A stretch of 64,000 nt of DNA from assembly GCF_000237925.1 (NCBI RefSeq), contig NC_031500.1, positions 992,001-1,056,000 on the forward strand. Direction: 5' to 3'. A program made the position numbers and the translations under genes. The notes under the pieces are model-generated. The model searched no databases. It was not told where the DNA came from and worked only from the letters and a program-made list of their open reading frames with translations. Below are positions 42,426-54,830 of the stretch, in pieces. This DNA comes from Schistosoma mansoni. Lineage: Eukaryota > Platyhelminthes > Trematoda > Strigeidida > Schistosomatidae. Within the stretch, counting starts at the first letter, position 1; every line of letters starts with the position of its first letter.

Positions 42426-44693
42426 TTGGATATTCAGGCCTGCAAATTTGAGGATAAATCCCTTGATGCTATAGACGACTCCACCTGGGTTACTGTAAAC
42501 TGTGGATCTCGGAATTATCTACTGGTGGGATGCATATACAGACCACCACATGCAGACTCTAGGTTTGACAGATTACTAACAAACATCTTTTCCATTGCTT
42601 CACACCAACCGCATACTTTTAAAATCATCGGAGGTGATTTTAATCTGCCAAACATCACATGGGATTCGACTCCGGTTTCAGGTCGACATGACAAGTTAGT
42701 TGAAACACTAGAACTTTATGGATGGGTCCAACAGGTTCGACAACCGACTAGAAGGAATAATATACTTGATTTACTATTTACAATCAACATAGATTCTATC
42801 TCAGTGCATATTGGTCAAGAGTTTTTTAAGAGTGATCACAGAGTAATATTGTGTATCATTCATTCTTTCGACGCCATACAATTGAATTCTAAAGCTGGAA
42901 TGATGTACAAGAGTAGACATTTTGATCAACAAACCTGGAAACGGACTGAAAGTCTTATTCGTTGTTTACCATGGGAAACTTATTTTACCACAAATAATAT
43001 TGACATTGCGATCTCTGATCTATACCGCAACTTGATACACTGCGTCGACTGCACTGCTCCAATTATTAGCCATATGGCTTATAACGCCAATAGGGGCCAG
43101 AATAATTTTAAAACTTTTAAAAGAAAACTGAGGAAATTAAAACACCGTTACCACAAGCATAATGACTTGTATACACTACAGAGTATACTTAAGTTAATTG
43201 ACAAGAGTGTTTCATCTAAACGCAAGTATTTTATGAATATAGAAAATAAAGCCCTAGATAATAAGAACCCAGAATTATCAATACTTCGGCTTTTTAAATC
43301 GCGTGTGAAGTCAAATTCTCTTGGCGTGACCAAATTCTTCATAGTTAACGGAAGAATTATTGATGACCCCGACATTATTTGCGAACAATTCAGTCAGCAT
43401 TTCTCGCAGTGCTATAACATTAGAACTGAAAGCTGTATCAATACATTTCCAATGCTGACGTGCAGACACCTGTCGAAAATTGATTTCGTACCCTCCAACA
43501 TCAAGCAGGCCATAGCTGCCTTGAAAAAGTCCCATGAGGGTGGACCTGACAGGATTCCCTCATCATTTGTGAAATATGGTAGTAGAGAATTCCCATTATT
43601 TTGTTTAAAACTTTTCAACCTATCTATGGAATATGGGGCCTATCCATCTGTATGGAAGACATCTCTTATCACCCCCAGATTCAAAACCGGATCACGCAGT
43701 GATATTGTTAACTACAGACCAATTAATTTGACATCCGTGCTGTCAAGAATTATGGAAAAAATCATTCACAAACAACTATTATCATTTTTGCTTTCGGCTA
43801 ATCTGATCAGCCCATCCCAACACGGGTTTATGACCAAACGCTCATGCTTCACATCGCACCTGGAATTTTTCGATCAAATTACCCAGAGAAGAGATGTTGG
43901 TCAGTCTGTGATAATTCTGTACTTTGACTTTAGTAAGGCCTTCGACAGCGTCTCACACAAACTTCTTCTTCTAAAACTCTCTTCATATGGTATACAGAAT
44001 CCCCCTTTATCTTGGCTCAAGTCATTTTTAGAAGAACGTAGCCAAATTGTCCGCTTTGGATCTTGCTACTCCAAACCTGTGAATGTAACCAGTGGGGTTA
44101 TACAAGGAAGTGTAATTGGTCCATTACTATTTCTCCTTTTTATCAATGACGTTTGCTCCCTCTTTCAATATGGTAAACCTTTTCTTTTTGCCGATGATCT
44201 AAAAGTGGTTTGTTCATTCTCATCTCCCACAAAAGAAAGCTATATTTCAACGGTAATCCAAGAAGAAATAAACAAGTTGTACGAATGGACTATTTCGTGG
44301 AATTTGCCACTTAATGTTGACAAAAGTGGATTTATTAACATCGGCCGTTGCCTTAACTTAAATCTGGCTATACAAAGACATACACTGAAACCTCTCAACA
44401 CTGTTCGTGACTTGGGTTTAAGATATAGTGACAGTTTGAACTTTTCTGAACACATTGCATCTCAAGTATCCAAAGCTAGAAAGCTCATCGGATTTATAAT
44501 GATTAATTTCAATAATACCGAATCGAGATTATTATTATACAGAAAATGTATCTTACCAATTCTTGAATATGGTATTTTGGTTTACAGTAATTGCAGGCAT
44601 AATGACCTGATTAAAATTGAAGGTGTTCAAAGAAGGTTCACCAAAGCTGTTTTGGGGTATTCTGACAACAAAGATGTCAACAACTCAAACTAG
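42426..44693 (+). CDS. Endonuclease-reverse transcriptase of the CR1/Jockey-like element
   Basis: 755 codons. Residues about 1-150 are the apurinic-type endonuclease C-terminal half: GCIYRPPHA, then GGDFNLPNI (catalytic Asp/Asn), LDLLFT and SDHRVIL (catalytic Asp-His). Residues about 380-680 are the RT: fingers YRPINLTSVL, SQHGF, motif A YFDFSKAFDSV (catalytic Asp), motif B SGVIQGSVIGPLLFLLFIND, motif C LFADDLKVV (catalytic Asp pair). All RT catalytic residues are intact, so this is a recently active lineage. The apparent start is a non-ATG codon inside the domain, because the N-terminus is missing. A single-base shift near 44664-44671 sends the frame into an early stop; the proper C-terminus continues in the next frame. 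Confidence 0.9.
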   Translation: MDIQACKFEDKSLDAIDDSTWVTVNCGSRNYLLVGCIYRPPHADSRFDRLLTNIFSIASHQPHTFKIIGGDFNLPNITWDSTPVSGRHDKLVETLELYGWVQQVRQPTRRNNILDLLFTINIDSISVHIGQEFFKSDHRVILCIIHSFDAIQLNSKAGMMYKSRHFDQQTWKRTESLIRCLPWETYFTTNNIDIAISDLYRNLIHCVDCTAPIISHMAYNANRGQNNFKTFKRKLRKLKHRYHKHNDLYTLQSILKLIDKSVSSKRKYFMNIENKALDNKNPELSILRLFKSRVKSNSLGVTKFFIVNGRIIDDPDIICEQFSQHFSQCYNIRTESCINTFPMLTCRHLSKIDFVPSNIKQAIAALKKSHEGGPDRIPSSFVKYGSREFPLFCLKLFNLSMEYGAYPSVWKTSLITPRFKTGSRSDIVNYRPINLTSVLSRIMEKIIHKQLLSFLLSANLISPSQHGFMTKRSCFTSHLEFFDQITQRRDVGQSVIILYFDFSKAFDSVSHKLLLLKLSSYGIQNPPLSWLKSFLEERSQIVRFGSCYSKPVNVTSGVIQGSVIGPLLFLLFINDVCSLFQYGKPFLFADDLKVVCSFSSPTKESYISTVIQEEINKLYEWTISWNLPLNVDKSGFINIGRCLNLNLAIQRHTLKPLNTVRDLGLRYSDSLNFSEHIASQVSKARKLIGFIMINFNNTESRLLLYRKCILPILEYGILVYSNCRHNDLIKIEGVQRRFTKAVLGYSDNKDVNNSN

Positions 44694-45052
44694 AACCTCT
44701 CTGGATCAGGCGTATCAAATTAAACCTTATCTTTCTCTACCGGCTTCTTAACGGTATTTCTTACTCTTCGCTATCTACCCCTTCATACTCTATGATACCG
44801 TCCCACAATCTACGCAATAAGGAAAATATTCTAGCGATTCCAAAAACCCACACAAATTTACGCCAGAATTTTTTCGTTATTCGCTACTCAACCATGTGGA
44901 ATAGACTGTCAATGAACCTCCGATGCAGTGAAACTATGATCCGGTTCCAAAGTCTTCTTGATGATTTTCTTTCCGAAAGTGGATTGTGTCACCTATTGAA
45001 TATTAACGTGCTTAACAATGATTTATACAAAAAAGGTCCGTCATCTATCTAA
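44669..45052 (+). pseudogene. Shifted C-terminus of the same element
   Basis: Open in the +2 frame from about 44669 (CQQLKLEPLWIRR), through NLRQNFFVIRYSTMWNRL to the stop at 45050-45052. This is the usual C-terminal region of CR1-type RTs, so the original ORF ran about 120 codons past the present stop. Confidence 0.85.
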
Positions 45053-46235
45053 CTGACTGAAAAACAAAGTGAAACCTTTGAAACTTTTCATGTCTATTCT
45101 ATTTCACTTTTATTCATCTTAATATATAAAGTCTGCTTATGTTCGTATTTATAATTATTACTGTTATTAATATCATTGTTGGTCTTTCGACACATTAGAT
45201 ATTCTTTTCATCTCTTCTTGTCCTTCTAAACATGTTTTACTCCTAAACATCCAAAGTCTACAATTAAAAACAAAAAACCCTATGTTCCACTTGAACAAAT
45301 AATTTTTTTTTTAAATATTCACAACATATATATAACATGTAGAAATTTATATTTAATTATTCTTTGCAATTAATTGTGACTATGATAGCATCATTCTGAA
45401 TTATTATTATTGCACTAATGTTTATACTAATACCCGGTTTCACTCTGTATACTGTTACATAAATCTAAACGTATTTATCCGTAAGGGTTTATTATTGTTG
45501 TTATTATTATTATTTTAAAATTATTCGTTCATCTCAAAAGTCTATACCCATTACACTATTATGATCATGGTTGGACCCTTTCACTATGTGTTCATTTCTT
45601 TTCTCTCTCCTTTTTTTCCTTCTAAATAAATATTATTCTTAAGATTACGAAGCTTTGGATTGAGACAATAACTTGAGTTACGTTGAATTCAACTTATCAG
45701 ACCCGTTTTATCTTCACTATGTATATACACGACTCATACATATAGATTATCTTTTGCACTTAGTTGAGACTTTCATAGCATCACCCAAAACTATGACTGT
45801 ACACGCACAAACATTTATTCTAACGTCATATCCTACCTCACTAATAAGTTATTTACTTATTGATTTATTCTGTTTTATTTTATTTTTATTACTCATTTTG
45901 CTATACATACATAGTTGTTTATTCTTGTTCTGCGTGAAGATATTTACATATTCCTCGTCTCCTTTATTTCTATTTCCTTAGTTTCTTCCTTTCCTTTCTC
46001 AAAAATCATTCAAAATTCTTGCTAATTACTCAGAACCCTGATTTATATTACTATTATTACTATTCTATTAATCGTGTTTTGTTTTCCTTTTCCTTCCTTT
46101 CTCGGGCGTGGCGTTTGTTTTTTTTCCCTTTTTGGTCGTTGTGCCTTATTGCTTTTTTGTAGAGTCCCGAAATGGTTTCTTCACAGCACTTATGTACCCA
46201 TAAGGTGTTTGTGAATAATAATAATAATAATAGTT

Positions 46236-47751
46236 TGTTTAAACTTTGTTGCGTAGTATTGGGGCATGGTCGAAAAGTCATGTCACTGGTTCTCGCTCAC
46301 ATTTAACATGTTGTCGAGGATTTTAAATGTCGTTCTTTATCAGCTATTCACAGCATTTTTTCCATCACACGTCGATTTTCGCAGTCTCTGTGCTTATTAC
46401 GTAGCTTTTATTCCAGTCTATTAGCAGCTTGCCATATTTGTTGTTCACAACCTGGATGAATGTCTAGCAATCCTAATTTGGTTGTTTGTAACAATGCAAA
46501 CTCAGGCAAGTAAAATTCACCGTCTATCAAGTCGAAAATAGACCGAACTCAGAGTTTCAAGCGAAAATTAGCTCCAAAATAATTCACATATGACTCACCT
46601 CTCTAGTTATGATAGTGATGAACATGGGTGTTGGTAGTTGTCAATAAAATGTAGGTTGAGGCAATTGAGCGTTAAACTATTTATGAATACTATATAACTT
46701 GCGAATATACAGTTCTACCCATTATAAATATCGTTTTTGACTGGGCTGACATATTATTACGTAAGGTATCTGAGAAAGAAAAATTATGAGTAACAATTGA
46801 CGTTGATAGATTTTTCTACCCGCTTTCTGAATTTATACAGGAATTATGTATAACATTACTGTGAGTGCCACATAAGTTAGCCGAATACTCTTCTTAAGTA
46901 AAGCGATGCGTGTTTATTATGAGCGTGATAACTAGAACATGTCGTAGATAATACTCTCGTAAAGACTTAAAAATAATCTTCTGTCAACAGAATCCGAAAT
47001 CACTGACCAAATCATAAACAAAGTTTTAACGCATGTTGGCGGGTAATCTCTAAATAGTGCTTACCAGTTATTTCATTATTGTATGTAAACAGTGAACTGC
47101 TAACAGTATTATTAACGTTCTAATTGGATTTTTCTCAGATTTCATATCACTAATTAAAGATTTTGAGTTCGTTCATTTGGTGCCTGAAGTTTGGTTTTTA
47201 ATACCAAGTAACTAGATGAAATTCTAGGAAGGTTAGGAAATGAAGAGCAGTGTTTACAGCAAGTAAGACACTTATAGGTACATCCTATCAGTTGCTACTT
47301 CATTTACTTATTGAATTTGATACTGATAACGAGGTTTAATCGTTTGTTTCACGATTGATTTTTTGTTTTAAGAATTGCATTGAGTAAGCTAGGAAGCTAT
47401 CCATACGTTTCCTGTAATACAACTTATGACTTCTGTCAACTAATTAAAAGGCTCAAACTTTTCTAATATTCAAGTCTATGCAGGTGAACAACTTGGCGAA
47501 TTTCTGAATATGGAAGATTATGTGGAGAAACAATTTACAAATTGACGATAATACTGGCTTCAGATTTTATTTTTCTTCTGAGGACAATCTTCTGGTCTAT
47601 GGATTACAAACCAACCATGAACTACTACAAGGATGATTGTGAGGCATGTTGTATGATTTTATGACAAATTCCTCACCATCCGAGTTTGCACGGAACCTTT
47701 GTTGGCAGTTTACAAACTTAGACCTTAAACGTCACATGTTAGTTAAAGTTC
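46236..47751. other. No gene seen
   Basis: AT-rich. A splice-like CTG/GTAAGC on the minus strand near 47043 had no coding sequence attached. Confidence 0.3.
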
Positions 47752-48177
47752 TTAGGATTTCTTATTCACTGTTAGACCTAGTGGTTTACGCCTATGACCG
47801 AATGTGCAATGAAACACCACAAACATGTATTTGGATCTCATGTCCTTTAGCAGTTTACCTTCGCCGTGAATGTAGTGAGTATGGGTAGTCTGAGAAGGGA
47901 TAGAATTATTCTTCCGTACTTTTTGGAACTCCTTTAAGACACCATCCAATTCAATCCAACGTCCGAAACGCCTGTTCAGCATTTTGCGTCGGAACGCAGG
48001 TTTGTTCTCTGAGCTGGATGGTTTGGTCGTGGAGCATTCATCGTCCTTTTGAACGACATCATCAGCACAAAATTCGGGTAATTTATTTCCATATGACAAT
48101 ATGTAACAGGAGGCATCCCATTTTACGGGCATAATCAAAACGTCACAAACATTACAGGCTTTCCTGTAGTAAGCCAC
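47752..48177 (-). CDS. Unrecognised 141-codon ORF, possibly FAR1/ZSWIM3-like N-terminal fragment
   Basis: An ATG-to-stop frame longer than its surroundings would suggest. A CNVC pair near residue 10 and the block ELDGVLKEFQK ... LLKDMRSKYMFVVFHCTFGHRRK (residues about 75-130) recall the N-terminal FAR1/ZSWIM3-like domain of MULE-derived proteins (basic residues around a Y/F-x-C-x-G core). The recall is by eye only. It could be a domesticated or dead MULE fragment, an exon, or chance. No splice context is decisive. Confidence 0.35.
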   Translation of the reverse strand: MAYYRKACNVCDVLIMPVKWDASCYILSYGNKLPEFCADDVVQKDDECSTTKPSSSENKPAFRRKMLNRRFGRWIELDGVLKEFQKVRKNNSIPSQTTHTHYIHGEGKLLKDMRSKYMFVVFHCTFGHRRKPLGLTVNKKS

Positions 48178-48490
48178 TCAAGCTGATACAAAATATGACA
48201 TAGAAACAGGGGTTAAGTTTGTATACACAAAAATATGAGTGTTATGATCAATCATAATATATAGCAAGCGCAAGTAATTTACAACACGGGTTTACAGATA
48301 AGATATTGTTTAAGTAAGGTTATAAAGTAGATAAGAAGAGTGAAATTTTTTGATGGAATATTCATGTGGATAATTCAGCACGTTAATAAACAGTTTTGTG
48401 TTCTGTACAGTAGCACGAGTTCATAGTTTTTATAATTTGTTTAAAAATGGTACATCGTACGGAATATAACTTTGGCAAACACCTGTTTTT

Positions 48491-48597
48491 TATAGTTGAG
48501 ATCATGAAACAACTAAAGATGGACCACCATGAAAAACCTGGAAGGACTGGACGGTCGTTTCGTCCAATTGTGGGACTCCTCAGCAGTGAAACGGCTG
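48491..48597 (-). mobile_element. Hammerhead SINE family B, 3' half
   Basis: Minus copy from TATAGTTGAGATCATG to the ribozyme left arm (CAGCAGTG). The core CTGAGGA and GAAA are intact; stem III is ACGACCGT and stem I has one mismatch. It ends exactly at the stem I left arm, against the RTE-like copy. Confidence 0.75.
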
Positions 48598-49840
48598 TTA
48601 CAAGATCTGGATAAAAAGTCCTTCTGCAACCACACTATTCAGTTGTCTAGTCGTTGACACACACTCGGCAAGTTGGACAAAACGTAGTGGTTCGGTGAAG
48701 TCTCATGGTACTATGTTTATATCAGATGCCCAGCTTCGAAATCCACAGGCTGGACTCCGTAAGGATCCGTAGTTTACAGACCAAATCACGACATTACGGA
48801 CCACCGTTGAACAATCATTTGAGTGAAACTCGTCACTATATATCGACTTCACTGACTATGAGAAGGCGTTTGACAGTGTGGATAGGATAATCCTAAGAAA
48901 GATCCTTCGACACCTGAGAAACTCGTCATCTGGAATTCATACGAAAGACAACACTGCACAGTTGTTTATAGAGGACAAGTGACAGATGTTTTCTAAGTAG
49001 GGACCGGAGTCAGACAGGATTGTCTACTCTCCCCTTCCTCTTTCTACTGGTGGTCGATTGGATTATGAAGAGCTCCATATCTGAGGGGAAACATGGAATA
49101 CAATGGACATTTCAGAATCGATTAGAAGATATGGACTTCATAGATGACCTAGTCCTTCTATCTCGTACATACCAACAAATGCAGATGAAGGCAACAAGAG
49201 TAGCAGTAGACTCTACATTAGTGGGCCTGAAAACTCCAACTCAATCTCACTTGATGGAGAAGCACTGGAATAATTGGAAATATTCACGTCCCTGGGAAGT
49301 ATCATTGATGAAAAAGGAGGATCTGATGCAGATGTAAAGGCGAGGATTAGCGAAGCAAGGACCGCATTTCTACAATTGAAGAGCATGTGAGACTCAAAAC
49401 AACTGTCAACCGATATCAAAGTCACAATCTTCAATACGAATGTCAAGACAGTTAAATCTACTGTATGGAGCTGAAACGTGAAGAATTACTACAACCATCG
49501 TTAAGGTGGTACAAGTATTTATAAACAGTTGTCTACGCAAAATACTCAGCATTCACTGGCCGGATACAGTCAGCAACAGCCTACTATGGGAGAGGGCAAA
49601 CCAACTTCCAGCTGAGTAGGAAATTAGGAAGGGATGTTGGAAGTGGATAAGACATACATCACGGAAATTACCAAGCTGCATCAAGAAGAAAGCCCCAACT
49701 TGGAATTGTGAAGTGAAGCGGAAAAGAAGAAAACCAAAGAATACACTATGTCGAGAAATGAAAGTGGACATGAGTGGGGTGAACGAAAACCGGAAAGAAC
49801 TGGAAAGGATTGTCCAGAACAGAGTTGAACGGTCTTTGCT
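48598..49840 (+). pseudogene. RTE-like retrotransposon (family 1), RT domain to near the 3' end
   Basis: Pieces of an RT in several frames. Motif A YEKAFDSVDR lies near 48857-48886, motif B GVRQDCLLSPFLFLLVVDW from 49008 (usual QGC changed to QDC), motif C FIDDLVLLS near 49138-49164 (usually FADD). The conserved tail (WKWI.HT, RRKPKNTL-like) runs to AQNRV-type sequence near 49828. Stops between pieces make it dead. The (TAAG)n end is missing. This copy links the tail fragments seen elsewhere to their RT. Confidence 0.8.
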
Positions 49841-51210
49841 TACATAATATTTGCCATATACAAATGTCTTCTGTAACACTAAAAAAATACTGAGCTGATT
49901 TCATAGAAAAAATGAAGGGAAGACAAGCGCAACATATGAAGAATTTAATAACTATGTTTCCGAAACAGATTAAGAGCAAACGGTAACCTATGTATTACAA
50001 AACGCACTCAAAAGCTAATTACCAATGTAATTGGATATGGCGGTAGAATAACATTTTGTGTAGTAAAAGTGTGGAATGATGCGATGAAAGCCCTAGTTAG
50101 TTCTAAAGCATAATCGTCAATTACCAACTTATATGGGTCATATATACATGGTTAAGATAAAGGGAAACTGAAAAGGCAAGTGTAATGCCAGATATTGCGT
50201 CTTTATTTACGGACTTTGGATGGTAAGGAACAAAATTTATGTAGGAAGAAGTCAGACAGAGCGAATAATAACCACTGTCTTGCCAGGTAAAAGGTATGTC
50301 TTTACCTTAATGGGTAGTTCAGTTTAACCTACTCAGTGTCTAAAACTGTTAGGCAACGGATGAACAAAACGTTAAGAATCGTAAAGGCCAGATACTTACC
50401 AAGAGCACTGGGTATTTTTATCAGATCGTAAATATGCTTCAACAAAAAAGGAGTAATTCAAACTAATTAGGTCAAGCAAGTTCAATCAGAGGCAGAGAAT
50501 CAACATGATGGCCACCCCACTCAAACAATAAGTGGAACAGAATCACTACCAACCAGGAGGTATAATAAATAGAAGTAAGAAAGAAACGATTTTAAGTCAG
50601 TATCAGCACCAATTTCTTCCTGATTCAAGGATTAAATACAACATACAAAAGCAGATAAGTGAAACGTGAAAACTAGTAATTAACAAAAACTAGATGTCAT
50701 ATAGTATGCATCTGGGAAGGATTTTTTCACTTTCATATGCATATGCTCAAAAATGCATGCTAAAAGACCCTGAAACAAACTAGTTCTACCTGGGGTTACC
50801 ATGCCTGTTCACGAGCAACAATTATAGTAGTGTTAATCTGAAGGAGAACTCTCTTGTGTAGCTTCATTTTTTGAACCATGAAGTTATAGTTCCTGGAATG
50901 CTGTATCAGTCTATGTAATTATAGCTTCACTAGTAGATTTTCTCCGCAGAATATTAAGCATTTACGTTAATACGCACAGATAACATCGTTTCAGATCGAG
51001 CACTCGAAAAAAGATTGATGTGGACTAGCATTGGACTAACGAATTTTCGTCTACTTTATGTCATGCAGCACCTCTATTGTTCATATCTATTCTTGTATTT
51101 TTCTAACCAACTATTGTGTTTTCTTACACCTGTGAGAAAAAAATCTACTTTCATTTAAACTCTTACACTTCTGGATGAAGCATGACTAACCAGAACGACT
51201 TCCATGTGAC
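49841..51210. other. Mostly no gene; possible RT C-terminal remnant
   Basis: 49985-50165 translates in part to FCVVKVWNDAMKALV, reminiscent of a CR1/Jockey C-terminus (xxxRVxxxWNxLP). The rest is unrecognised. Confidence 0.3.
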
Positions 51211-51540
51211 TTGATAACTATTTGTTGTAAGCAACTGAATTGTATTTTGACAAATTCTGCAGCCCTAATGCTCAAATGTGACGTAACTTTTCAGGTTTCC
51301 GAGCAATTACATCTCCATTTGCCAGTAGACAACTCCAATAACACAGCTTACTATCAGCAACAAACCAAAGCCAAACAATTGTTCTACGGGTGTAGATGTT
51401 TGGTCAACTGCTCTCTCCCTAGTTGTTTCAACCGTGATGTTTGCATAGTCAGTCACTGGCTAGCGCAAGACTTGTGGGAGAGATTCCAGTACAATGCAAA
51501 GGCACTTGCTGGTAGGGTTAAATGTGGAGTTGCAAATTGA
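51211..51540 (+). other. Unrecognised 109-codon ORF
   Basis: Open frame with a splice-acceptor-like CTTTTCAG at 51287-51294 in its midst. The part after it (VSEQLHLHL...) has several Cys and aromatic residues. No domain recognised; could be an exon or chance. Confidence 0.25.
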
Positions 51541-52497
51541 AGTGTCTTTGAGGCTGTGTTGTTACAGAGTCTTTATCAACTCACCTCCTCGAAAATATTA
51601 ACCTTGTGTACTTGCTTGTCGTAATAGGAGAATTAGAGATGGCCAGTGAATGTGGCACGTAATATGATCCTTAAAACTTCTGATATGAAAACAAATGAAT
51701 TGCACAGTACGGAATATATTACAACTGCTGAAAGCCATGATAATTGAGTAATAACGTATGATTAGCATGAAGTGTATAGAAATATCTACAGTTAATTTTA
51801 ACAAATAGCAACCACATTACTTCTAGTTATCTTTCTCAACCCATATCACCATCCGTCAAAACTAAAGATGACTGCAAGTTAAGCTAAATGAACATGGACA
51901 ACGAAAAATGGATGGATGAATGCCACAATTGAAACAGCAAAACATGCAGAGCTAACCGGGGTTGGGCTTTTAGGATCCTTTGTGTGCGGTGATTTTTAAA
52001 TGGTTACACATTTTCTAGAACCACATTTCATACTCATCATATTGCATTCTTTCCTCCAGAGGGAAAACAACTGAACTGTCCATATTTATAAATACAGCCT
52101 ACCATTTTAAACGGATTTATGAAGGGAAGATCGATAAAAGTACAAAACACGATCACTCGTGCGAGATCCGACTGAAAAGGAGTATCGAAAAAAGATTTGG
52201 AGAAAAATTCAAACCTTAACTGCAATGATTCAAGTTAAAGTAGGACGAGTATGCTTTTGATGTGATAAATGCATAAATGCAAAGCTAACTGACCACATGT
52301 ACGAAACCCCTGCTTTTTTTAAATGTGCGCAACTATTTGGTAAATTTATCAATGCAATCAAACTAACCATTGGGATTCTCACGACGGCTTCATTTATACT
52401 CATTCTTTTTAAACCATCTCATATTTATTTCTTTCGTTCATCGAGTAGCGCTCACAATAATAAAGTTCCCACCACTACATACACCATAACTAGAAGG

Positions 52498-52534
52498 ATG
52501 GCAAGTGGAAATCTTAATGCAGGAGATGATAGTA
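52498..52534 (+). other. Candidate 5' exon (MASGNLNAGDD, then donor)
   Basis: An ATG followed by eleven codons and a strong donor (GATGATA/GTAAGTAAA). It could be a first coding exon of a plus-strand gene. It does not join the USP22 exon at 56358 in a clearly correct phase, and no other partner was found. Confidence 0.25.
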
Positions 52535-52849
52535 AGTAAAACTCTTTGTTTAGCTACATGCATAAAAAAGCCTTAAGATAAAACGAAGTTAACCATCTCA
52601 GAGCGACGTATAAAGTACCGTCCACACGACACAAGCGTACAGATAGTCTGTTCAGGCACCAAAGATTAAACTCTGATAGAGATTCCAATTTCTGATAATA
52701 CCTATAAAAGTGGGAAAAACGGAAGCCAAAACCGCCCCCAAACCAGATGTTCGGAACCGCTGTATTCTGGAGGAGGATATTAAAGCGACAACCATGTCAT
52801 ATGTCCGTTACTCGTTAGAATAGAAAACGCAGAATTCGAATGAAATTGT

Positions 52850-54830
52850 TTGGTAGCCTGGTCTTTTGTGGCTATGACAGGAAGTACCCAGGTAGTACCA
52901 TGTGTTCATCTTACGCCATCCGCTTCCGTGGTTATTGTGCGTGTACCTGGAAAAAATACGACAACCTCACCCAGGAAAGTTCCATTTAAATTGAAAACAA
53001 CCTTACGCCTTCCACCAGTACTGCCAGGACAGGTATAGCAAAAGAAGTGATCATTAGAGAGATGACAGACAAACCACAGTACGCATTGCAAGTTCACTCG
53101 AGAAGTCATCCACCGCATTATGCACCTCACTTAATGATAGTAGGAGTTAACAGTAGGTGACTGCTAGAAGAAGAGATGATAGCGACGTAGTTCCCATCAC
53201 ATCAAAACTTGTGAAATGGATCCCATTCAAAACTCCCGACCGTTGCTGCTACTTTGACGTGGTGGTCGGGCTTGCCTATTGTGATGATCCAATCGAACTA
53301 TGCTGGCTGGAACAATCGTTCCTCAAGGTTCTACTATGCCAGACAGGTCGGTTGAAGAGCGGTGAGACTAAAAGCAGCAATCCCAAGGTGCGAAGGCGAA
53401 GTCGTACTGCTGACTGTACAGAGGTGTGACAGCAGTAGTATTTCTTGGCATTAAGGCGGCATTTGACTCCGTTGATCGTGGGGTTCTATGGCAGTGTTTG
53501 TCACTGAAAGGAGTGCCAAAGAAGTACACTAACCTCATAAAGGCTCTCTACTCGAACACAACTGGTCGAGTTAGAGCCTATGGTGAACTGTCGTCAGAAT
53601 TGATTACCTCAAGTTGTATTCCTCAGGGCTGTCCACTCTCCCCATTCTTGTTTAACTTTGTCATTGACATACTTTTAGAGATAACACTTTCATCAGCTAA
53701 ACCTCCAGGAGTTGAACTTTTACCAGGAGGCTCACTTGTTGACTTAGAATACGCCGACGACATAGTTTTACTTGGTGACGACGCTGGCAACATGCAGAGT
53801 CTTCTGACCACTATAAGCAACAATGCAGGCATGTTCGGGATGCGATTCTCTCCCTCGAAGTGCAAAATGTTACTTCAGGATTGGGTTGCATAAACACCTG
53901 AACTAATGATAGGGAGTGAAGTAGTTGAGCGTGTTGACTGCTTCACTTATCTCGGGAGTCTCATCAGCCCTTGTGGTCTGGTGTGTGACGAAATCTCAGC
54001 ACGGATACAGAAGGCTCGTCTAGCTTTCGCCAACTTGCGTCATTTATGGCGTAGGCGAGATATCCATCTAGCAACAAAGGACGGGTTTACTGTTCAGCAG
54101 TTTGTTCCGTCCTACTTTGTGGCAGTGAAACGTGGCCGATAAGAGTAGAGGATATTCGTAGGCTACTAGTATTTGATCATAGGTGTCTTCAACGCATTGC
54201 TCGTATATCCTGGGACCACCGGGTAAGTAATGCAGTTGTTAGGAAACAGGTACTAGGTAGGGATGGCAAATCGGTTGATGAAGTAGTGAAACTTCATCAG
54301 TTGAGATAGCTGGGACACGTGTTACGTATGTCCAACCACCGACTGCCCCGATGTGCAGTGTTTTATGGTGTAGGAGTAGGTTGGAAGAAAGCTAGAGGCG
54401 TTCAGACCAAAACGTGGCATAAATCCATGAAGCCACTGACAAGTGGACTGAACCATGTTGGTAGGTGTAGACTATCTGGTTGGGATTCGCGAGATGATAG
54501 CAGTCGATGGTTAGAGACCTCGAATGACATGGCTCGAAATCGTTTGCAATGACGAAGATGCATCCCCTCTTTGTGTTCTCCCAAATTCTAATCTTCTGAA
54601 TTCCTCATGTCCCTACCCTTTCTCTCTTTCCAAATTTATTTCACTGGATTATACTCCTTGGATAACATCTTCAAACCCTAATCTTTCACATAATGCTTAT
54701 ACTCTTACTACTTCTACCACTATGGGATTTAAATCGACAACTGCATCTCTGTGCTAATGTGGTATGGAAACTGGAACTGACGTACGTACGTGCGAAGTTC
54801 TACGTTGTGACTGACTGACTGACTGACATT
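52850..54830 (+). pseudogene. RTE-like retrotransposon (family 2), internally deleted
   Basis: The 5' region (about 52850-53420) runs directly into the RT palm: motif A LGIKAAFDSVDR from about 53440, motif B SCIPQGCPLSPFLFNFVIDI from about 53606, motif C LEYADDIVLLG near 53746-53778, all catalytic residues present. The endonuclease and RT fingers are missing, i.e. deleted. An in-frame TAA (53891-53893) interrupts ERVDCFTYLGSLISP, and further breaks occur at about 54110 and 54308. The tail (LRMSNHRLPR, HVGRCRLSGWDSRDD) follows to 54551, then a 3' UTR ending in (GACT)n at 54809-54828. Not functional. A second family, distinct from the (TAAG)n family. Confidence 0.85.

Larger units (their letters stand above)
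42403..46235 (+). mobile_element. CR1/Jockey-like non-LTR retrotransposon, 5'-truncated
   Basis: Contains the long open frame 42426-44693, its shifted C-terminus to 45052, and an AT-rich 3' region that I place as ending at (AAT)n, 46214-46234. There is no ORF1 and the first part of the endonuclease is missing, so the copy is 5'-truncated. The left edge is uncertain. The 3' boundary is inferred from the microsatellite only. Confidence 0.65.

Noticed and set aside
45673-45981. 102-codon hydrophobic ORF
   Set aside because: Lies in the AT-rich 3' region of the CR1-like element; Leu/Phe/Ile runs come from T-rich sequence.
52906-53130. 74-codon minus ORF with Cys residues
   Set aside because: It is the antisense of the RTE-like family 2 5' region.
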